Part shown: in pieces, positions 59,555 through 64,000 of the stretch | Numbering within the stretch: the first letter of the stretch is position 1 | Layout: each line of letters opens with the position of its first letter | The notes under the pieces: model-generated | What the model saw: only the letters and a program-made list of their open reading frames with translations | Told to the model about the DNA's origin: nothing | Database searches by the model: none | DNA from: Streptomyces rhizoryzae | GTDB lineage: Bacteria; Actinomycetota; Actinomycetes; Streptomycetales; Streptomycetaceae | DNA: 64,000 nt | Reading direction: 5' to 3' | NCBI RefSeq assembly: GCF_023155275.1 | Contig: NZ_JALMUV010000032.1 | Coordinates: 31,421 to 95,420, forward strand | Position numbers and translations under genes: made by a program

Positions 59555-59937
59555 CTAGCGCCCGGCATCTCCTTCCCGGAGTGCGAACGATGCGCGGGTC
59601 TGCCACGTCGTTCCGTCATGGACCATGAGGTCGACCGACGCGACCCGAGCCGTGAAGGGCAGTGTGCTGAGCACGGCGGCCTCGACCTCGTCCAGAGCCG
59701 CGTCGTCCTGACCGTCGGCGACGGTCAGATGCGGCACGACCTCGGTGAACTGCCCGCCGTAGGGCGGAGCTTCGGGCCTCCGGTGTGCCCACAGCGCCCG
59801 GTGGGTACCGGGACCCCTTCCCGTGCCGAGGGGTCGAACCGCTGTCGCCATTCCCGGACGGCTGGTTCCGCCTCGGGAACCTGGACGATGAGCCCGGTCC
59901 GGCCCGCCTGAAGGTGTGGTGTGCCGTCGTCTGTCAT
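59555..59937 (-). pseudogene. Frameshifted and internally deleted 2'-5' RNA ligase family gene
   Basis: From the ATG at 59937 the frame gives GRTGLIVQVPEAEPAVREWR and QRFDPSAREGVPVP, then breaks. A second frame continues with PEAPPYGGQFTEVVPHLTVA and VASVDLMVHDGTTWQTRASF to the stop at 59555. The second HxT motif (PHLTVA) is present, but the first (expected just after GVPVP) and about 50 residues after it are missing. The gene is therefore inactive. Confidence 0.7.
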
Positions 59938-60030
59938 GACACGCCATGCTGCCACCCCTGGGGCCGGGGCCCGGTGCCCCGGCCCCGGGAGCGCAGGAGT
60001 GGGCCGCAGGGGATCGAGCCGGGGAGTTGG

Positions 60031-60858
60031 CTAGGGGGCGACGGCCGGTTCGGCCTGGTAGGCGCGGTGGAGGAGGTCGAGGAAGGCGGGTGCCTGGGGG
60101 AGGGGGAAGGAGTCGATGCGGCTGAGGGGTACGCCGGGGGTCCAGGAGTTCATGACGGCGGCACCGGAGAGGGCGGGGAGGTCGGCGGGGGTGATCTCCT
60201 GGGTGCGCTGGGGGACGCCGAGGCGGTCGAGTTGGCGGCGGACGATGCCCATGGTGGTGCCGGTCAGCATGGCGGCGTCGGGCCATACGACAGCCGTGCC
60301 GTCCCAGAAGACCAGGTTCCAGATGGTGCCTTCGGTCAGGCGTCCGTGCCGGTCGACGAACGCGGCGTCGTCGAAGCCCTGGGCGATGGCCTGGCGGAGG
60401 AAGTACGTCTTGGCCACCTCGCCGACGTGCTTGAGCTCCGGCAGGACCCGCTCGTAGGCGACCGTGGACAGGGCCAGCGGGCCCTCGGGTGCGGTGGCGG
60501 GCGGTCCGGTGCGCACCAGGAGTGCGGGCTCGGCCCGGCCCCCGCCCCGGGTGAATTCGCCCGCCGGGGAGAAGGCCGTGGCGGTCAGGGAGAGGTCGGC
60601 CGGGCCGGCCGCCAGTGCGGCCCGCAGCCACGAGCGCACCCGGTCGTCCGGCAGTGCGCGGCCGAAGAGTTCCACCGACGCGTGCCGCAGGCGCGCCAGA
60701 TGCAGGTCGAGGCCGCGCAGCCGTCCGCCGCGTACCTGTGCGGCGGTGAAGTGGGCGTAGCCGGCGAACGCCAGCGGGGCCAGGTCGGCGGCCGTGGCCG
60801 CCTGCCCGTTCCGGTGAACCACGAAGGACGGGCGGTCGGTTGGGGCGTTGGTCGGCAT
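60031..60858 (-). CDS. Class IV aminotransferase / aminodeoxychorismate lyase-like
   Basis: 275 residues from the ATG at 60858. PLP fold type IV: the Schiff-base Lys is in ELKHVGEVAKTYFLRQAI, followed by DDAAFVDRHGRLTEGTIWNL and LTGTTMGIVRRQLDRLG, which match the cofactor-binding blocks. It would transaminate an amino acid or release 4-aminobenzoate; the choice is not certain. It is divergent from a MerR regulator with 95 bases between the starts. Confidence 0.9.
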   Translation of the reverse strand: MPTNAPTDRPSFVVHRNGQAATAADLAPLAFAGYAHFTAAQVRGGRLRGLDLHLARLRHASVELFGRALPDDRVRSWLRAALAAGPADLSLTATAFSPAGEFTRGGGRAEPALLVRTGPPATAPEGPLALSTVAYERVLPELKHVGEVAKTYFLRQAIAQGFDDAAFVDRHGRLTEGTIWNLVFWDGTAVVWPDAAMLTGTTMGIVRRQLDRLGVPQRTQEITPADLPALSGAAVMNSWTPGVPLSRIDSFPLPQAPAFLDLLHRAYQAEPAVAP

Positions 60859-60953
60859 GGGGGCAGTGCTCCGGATCGTTCGGGGTGGTGGGACGTCTCG
60901 CACCGTACGATCTGACATGGGTGTGAGATGCAAGTACCGGTGACGGGGGTCAC

Positions 60954-61340
60954 ATGATGATGAAGATCGGGGATCTGGCGCGGGCGACCGGCGTGAGCCC
61001 CCGCCTGCTGCGCTATTACGAGGAACAGGGGCTGCTCACCGCGTACCGGCGGGGCGGCGGCGGCCATCGCCGGTACGACGAGGACGCGCCCGCCGTGGTC
61101 GGCCACATCAGGGCGCTGCTGGCGGCCGGACTGCCCACCCGGGTCATCCGCGAGCTGCTGCCGTGCGTCGCCGGGCCCGGCCCGGAGCTGGAGCACTGCG
61201 CGGCGGGCACCCTGCGGGAGCAACTCCGCGATCTGGAGGCCAAGATCTCCACCCTTGAGGGCGCCCGGTCCGCGCTCACCGGTCTGCTGGCCACCACCGT
61301 CCCGGTGCGGAACGGCGAACGGCGGCAGGCGGGGAGGTGA
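60954..61340 (+). CDS. MerR-family regulator
   Basis: 128 residues; three consecutive ATG codons (60954, 60957, 60960) are possible starts. The MerR winged helix (IGDLARATGVSPRLLRYYEE, QGLLTAYRRGGGGHRRYDED) is followed by a coiled-coil dimerisation helix (about 80-115). One Cys near 71 and another near 82 could bind a ligand, but no full metal-site pattern is seen. It probably regulates the divergent aminotransferase. Confidence 0.92.
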   Translation: MMMKIGDLARATGVSPRLLRYYEEQGLLTAYRRGGGGHRRYDEDAPAVVGHIRALLAAGLPTRVIRELLPCVAGPGPELEHCAAGTLREQLRDLEAKISTLEGARSALTGLLATTVPVRNGERRQAGR

Positions 61341-61495
61341 CCGGGCGGGGCCGGGCCGAGCCGGCGGCCAGGGCCGGTGGGCCGGGCGGGTGAGCGGTGG
61401 GGGCGCCGGGGATGCGATCACCGGGGCGGCTGCTTAGTGGTCCGGTTCGTAAGTTCTTCGGGGGTTGACGGTGGGGCGGTGTGGCTGGTGTCTGA

Positions 61496-61819
61496 TCAGG
61501 TGCCGGGGGTGGTGAGGTGGAGTTGGCAGGCGCAGTCGAGTGCGTCTGCGGGGGTGCCGGTGGGCAGCAGGGAGTCCTGGTAGCGGTCGCTGCTGGCCAG
61601 GTAGAGGGCGAAGCCCCACCTGCCGACGGCGCCGGTGTAGCGCAGCCTCATCAGTTTGACCCGCTCGCCGTGGGTGAGTTCGGCCTTTACGTAGGCGAAG
61701 GCACCGCGGTGGCGGACGTGCAGCTGCTCCAGTTGCGGCCAGGCGGTGCGGGCCTGCTCGTCGAGGCGCGCCTCCAGGGAGAGGCGGGTGTGTTCCGAGG
61801 GCGTGGGCATGGCGGCCAT
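61496..61819 (-). CDS. Hypothetical protein beside an IS element
   Basis: 107 residues. The first part is helical and charged (TRLSLEARLDEQARTAWPQL), then strand-rich (HVRHRGAFAYVKAELTHGER, LMRLRYTGAVGRWGFALYLA), ending with a CACQLHL block. It resembles small proteins of unknown function seen near mobile elements in streptomycetes. The two nearby Met codons (61819 and 61810) are both possible starts. Confidence 0.65.
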   Translation of the reverse strand: MAAMPTPSEHTRLSLEARLDEQARTAWPQLEQLHVRHRGAFAYVKAELTHGERVKLMRLRYTGAVGRWGFALYLASSDRYQDSLLPTGTPADALDCACQLHLTTPGT

Positions 61820-61843
61820 CCTGCCTGAGGGGTCGGCTGCCGG

Positions 61844-62611
61844 GTGCGGCAGGCTACGGCCTGTCGTGATCCACTTCTCTTGATCGGCTTGTCTGCCTTG
61901 CCCGTTGCCTGCGCCCGTCCGATCTTCCTGCGTGCCGCCGAGCGCGAGCGGCTAAAGAAGATGGCTTACGGCCACAAGACCGAGTACCGGCTGCGGATGC
62001 GTGCGCAGGTGGTGCTGCATGCCGCACGCGGCCGTTCCAACGCGCGCATCGCCCGGGAGACCGGCCTGCATCTGGATACCGTGCGCTGCTGGCGCGACCG
62101 GTTCGCCGATCGGGGTCTGGCCGCTCTGAGCGACCGTGAGCGGTCCGGGCGGCCGCCGTCGTACACGCCGTTGCAGGTGGCCGAGGCCAAGGCGCTGGCC
62201 TGCCGGCTGCCTGCCGAGACCGGGGTACCGCTGGCGCGCTGGTCGTGCCCGGAGCTGGCCGCCGAGCTCGCCGCGCGCGGCATCACCGGCCCCGTCTCCG
62301 CCTCCACCGTGCGCCGCTGGCTGAGGGACGACGCGCTCAAGCCCTGGCAGCACCGCTCCTGGATCTTCATCACCGACCCCGGCTTCCGTGCCAAAGCCGG
62401 GCGTGTGCTGGACTTGTACGCCCGCACCTGGCAGGGCGTCCCGCTCGGCGCCGACGAGTACGTCATCAGCGCGGATGAGAAGACCTCGATCCAGGCGCGC
62501 TGCCGCTGCCACCCCACCCTCGCCCCGGGCCACGCCTACCCAACCACCCTCGCAGCCATAGCCACGGCCTCTAGGCAACTGACGCCATTTCACTTGATGA
62601 GTCTGCGGTAG
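61844..62611 (+). pseudogene. Truncated IS630-family transposase
   Basis: The N-terminal helix-turn-helix region is intact (GHKTEYRLRMRAQVVLHAAR, SNARIARETGLHLDTVRCWR), as are the HTH_29-like block and the central DEK motif (EYVISADEKTSIQARCRCHP). After that the frame changes to unrelated sequence (LTPFHLMSLR), so the last third with the final catalytic residues is missing. The start is a GTG or a TTG further on. It is probably inactive. Confidence 0.8.
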
Positions 62612-62800
62612 CTGATGAGGGCGGCGGCTATGCCAGGCCGTCGCGACGAACGCGGGACAGGCGGTGAACCAGGTCCAGGAACTCCACCGTCTGGTCGATG
62701 TTCGCCGAGCCGCCGCCTCGCCCGTGGGGCGAAGCGGCGGCTGATGGGCGTCAACGCCGGCGGCTCTCATGATGCGGTGCCGCGCTGGTGGCCGCGGCTT
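62570..62800 (-). pseudogene. C-terminal fragments of another transposase
   Basis: The minus strand reads IDQTVEFLDLVHRLSRVRRD and, after a frame change, GIAAALISYRRLIK before a stop. The ending ALISYRRLIK is like the C-terminus of IS5-type transposases. It directly abuts the truncated IS630 gene, so the junction records nested or successive insertions. Confidence 0.35.
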
Positions 62801-62812
62801 CGGCATGTGCCG

Positions 62813-64000
62813 TCAGGCGGAGATGATTCCGGCGTGGGCGGTGGCGGGTTGGTAGGCGGGGCTGCCCGCGTAGGTGGCGTCGTATCCGCCGTTGAGGATG
62901 ATCAACGGCAGTTGCAGGAGGGCGTTCCACGTGGCCGTTCCCTGGGCGTTGGTGAGGGAGGTGCCCAGTTGGAAGTTGCCCGTGCTGAAGGTGATGGCCT
63001 GCCCCGGAATGGGCTGCCCGGTGGTCGCGTTGGTCAGGGTGGCCGTCAGAATGCCCACGTGCGGCTGAGGCGGGAAGAGACTCACGATCGCGGGTGTGGC
63101 GGTCAGTGAGGTCGGGGCCGGCGTGGCGGTGACCTGAGTGGTGTAGGTGCCGGAGGATCCGCTGAAGTTGCCGTCTCCGCCGTATACGGCGGAGAGGATG
63201 TGCGAGCCGGTGCTGAGAGTCGTGGTCGTGAAGGCCGCGACGCCGCTCGCATTGACGGGGCCGGTGCCCAGGAGCGTGGCACCGTCGAAGAAACTGACGG
63301 TTCCGGTCGGCGTGCCGGCCCCCGGCGGATGGACGGTGACCGTCGCGGTCAGCACCACCGCCTGGCCAGGGGCGGAGGGATTGGGCGCGGCCGTGAGAAC
63401 GGTGGTGGTGCTCGCCTTGTTGACCGTCTGGGTATCCACCGGCGACGTCGAAGAACTGAAACCGCCGCTTCCGTTGTACGTCGCGGTCAGCGCGTGCGAG
63501 CCGACGGCGAGGGTGGAGATCGGCAGCGTCGCCACGCCGCTTCCGTTCAGGGCACTGGAGCCCAGGGGAGTGACGCCGTCGAAGAAGCTGACCGTTCCGA
63601 CCGGGATGCCGGACAGGGATGTCACCGTGGCGGTCAGGAGCTTCGTCTGGCCGAAGACCGACGGGTCAGGCAGGGAGGTCAGCGTGGTCGTGGTGGAAGC
63701 GGGCAAGGCCGGGGCCACCGTCACACTGTTGTCGCCGTTGTTGGTGATATAGAGGGTCGAGTTGTCGGGGGTGGCCGCCAGCTCGAACGGCCCCGGGCCG
63801 GTCGGAATGGTGCCCGTTGCGGTGTTGGTCGCCGTGGCGATCACGCTGACGGTGTTGTCGCTGTTGTTCGCGACGTAGACGCGCAGGCCGTCGGGCGAGG
63901 CGGCCACCCCGAGGGGAGCGGTCCCTACGGGTACGGTGGCGATCACGGTGTTGGTCGCCGTGGCGATCACGCTGACGGTGTTGCTGCCGCTGTTGGTGAC
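62813..64000 (-). CDS. YVTN beta-propeller / bacterial Ig-like repeat protein, N-terminus beyond the window edge
   Basis: 396 codons open to the right edge. The visible part starts with YVTN-type propeller units (VIATATNTVIATVPVGTAPL, GVAASPDGLRVYVANNSDNT, repeating every 43 residues). Two bacterial Ig-like domains of about 90 residues follow (each with TVSFFDG-type blocks and LTATYNGSG or LSAVYGGDG), then a final beta domain ending in YQPATAHAGIIS. There are no cysteines. It is likely a secreted or surface protein; the codon use is a little less GC-biased than that of the neighbours. The signal peptide must lie beyond the window. Confidence 0.88.
   Translation of the reverse strand, partial: VTNSGSNTVSVIATATNTVIATVPVGTAPLGVAASPDGLRVYVANNSDNTVSVIATATNTATGTIPTGPGPFELAATPDNSTLYITNNGDNSVTVAPALPASTTTTLTSLPDPSVFGQTKLLTATVTSLSGIPVGTVSFFDGVTPLGSSALNGSGVATLPISTLAVGSHALTATYNGSGGFSSSTSPVDTQTVNKASTTTVLTAAPNPSAPGQAVVLTATVTVHPPGAGTPTGTVSFFDGATLLGTGPVNASGVAAFTTTTLSTGSHILSAVYGGDGNFSGSSGTYTTQVTATPAPTSLTATPAIVSLFPPQPHVGILTATLTNATTGQPIPGQAITFSTGNFQLGTSLTNAQGTATWNALLQLPLIILNGGYDATYAGSPAYQPATAHAGIISA

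Noticed and set aside
1..64000. tRNA, rRNA, riboswitch or CRISPR array
   Set aside because: No tRNA-like cloverleaf, rRNA segment, known riboswitch consensus or regularly spaced repeat array was recognised by eye. A covariance-model scan would be needed to exclude short RNAs.

Overview
The window is very GC-rich (about 70% or more), densely coding, rich in GTG starts and strong AGGAGG-type ribosome binding sites, and full of MFS/TetR/LysR/two-component pairs. Together with an NsrR-Hmp pair of streptomycete type and a class I lanthipeptide locus, this points to a Streptomyces or close relative. The mix of accessory genes, pseudogenes and insertion-sequence scars suggests a chromosomal arm rather than the core. 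No rRNA, tRNA or CRISPR array was seen.

Layout. 1-6.5 kb: GAF-domain sensor kinase (runs off the left edge), SnoaL-like protein, acetyltransferase, and a nitric-oxide module of flavohaemoglobin plus the NsrR repressor, each with a recognisable 11-1-11 operator; then a cupin and a beta-carbonic anhydrase. 6.6-13.5 kb: OmpR-type two-component system, a PepSY protein with a His/Asp tail, a YraQ/ArsP-type permease, an acetyltransferase, an HExxH lipoprotein and two related small proteins. 13.7-16.8 kb: YtcJ-like amidohydrolase with a LuxR-type regulator, and a secreted SH3 protein.

17-19.6 kb: a three-gene minus-strand operon (membrane protein, Gly/Ala-rich protein, membrane-anchored heptad-repeat protein). 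The first two share a glycine-rich motif that may be an assembly module. 20-27.2 kb, divergent from it: the most interesting region, a class I lanthipeptide operon with a split dehydratase (elimination domain, then glutamylation domain), a 56-residue precursor translationally coupled to the dehydratase, a LanC cyclase, a small unknown protein and a glycosyltransferase, closed by a strong terminator-like hairpin. The precursor pairs every one of its five cysteines with an upstream Ser/Thr, predicting five consecutive small rings.

27.2-45.6 kb: esterase, NarL-type two-component system, bicupin, several transporter/regulator pairs, a YVTN beta-propeller protein, an 86-bp MITE-like inverted repeat that supplies a LysR stop codon, a tautomerase, and a DUF1152/radical-SAM divergent pair. 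45.6-64 kb: transporter/regulator pairs (DMT, TetR/flavin amine oxidase, MFS/DeoR/HAD, LysR/EamA, TetR/deazaflavin-type reductase, MerR/aminotransferase) interspersed with decayed genes (aldehyde dehydrogenase, ArsR regulator, 2'-5' RNA ligase, IS5 and IS630 transposases), and a secreted-type YVTN/Ig-repeat protein that runs off the right edge. Many divergent gene pairs carry clear dyads between them, so most local regulators probably control their immediate neighbour and themselves.
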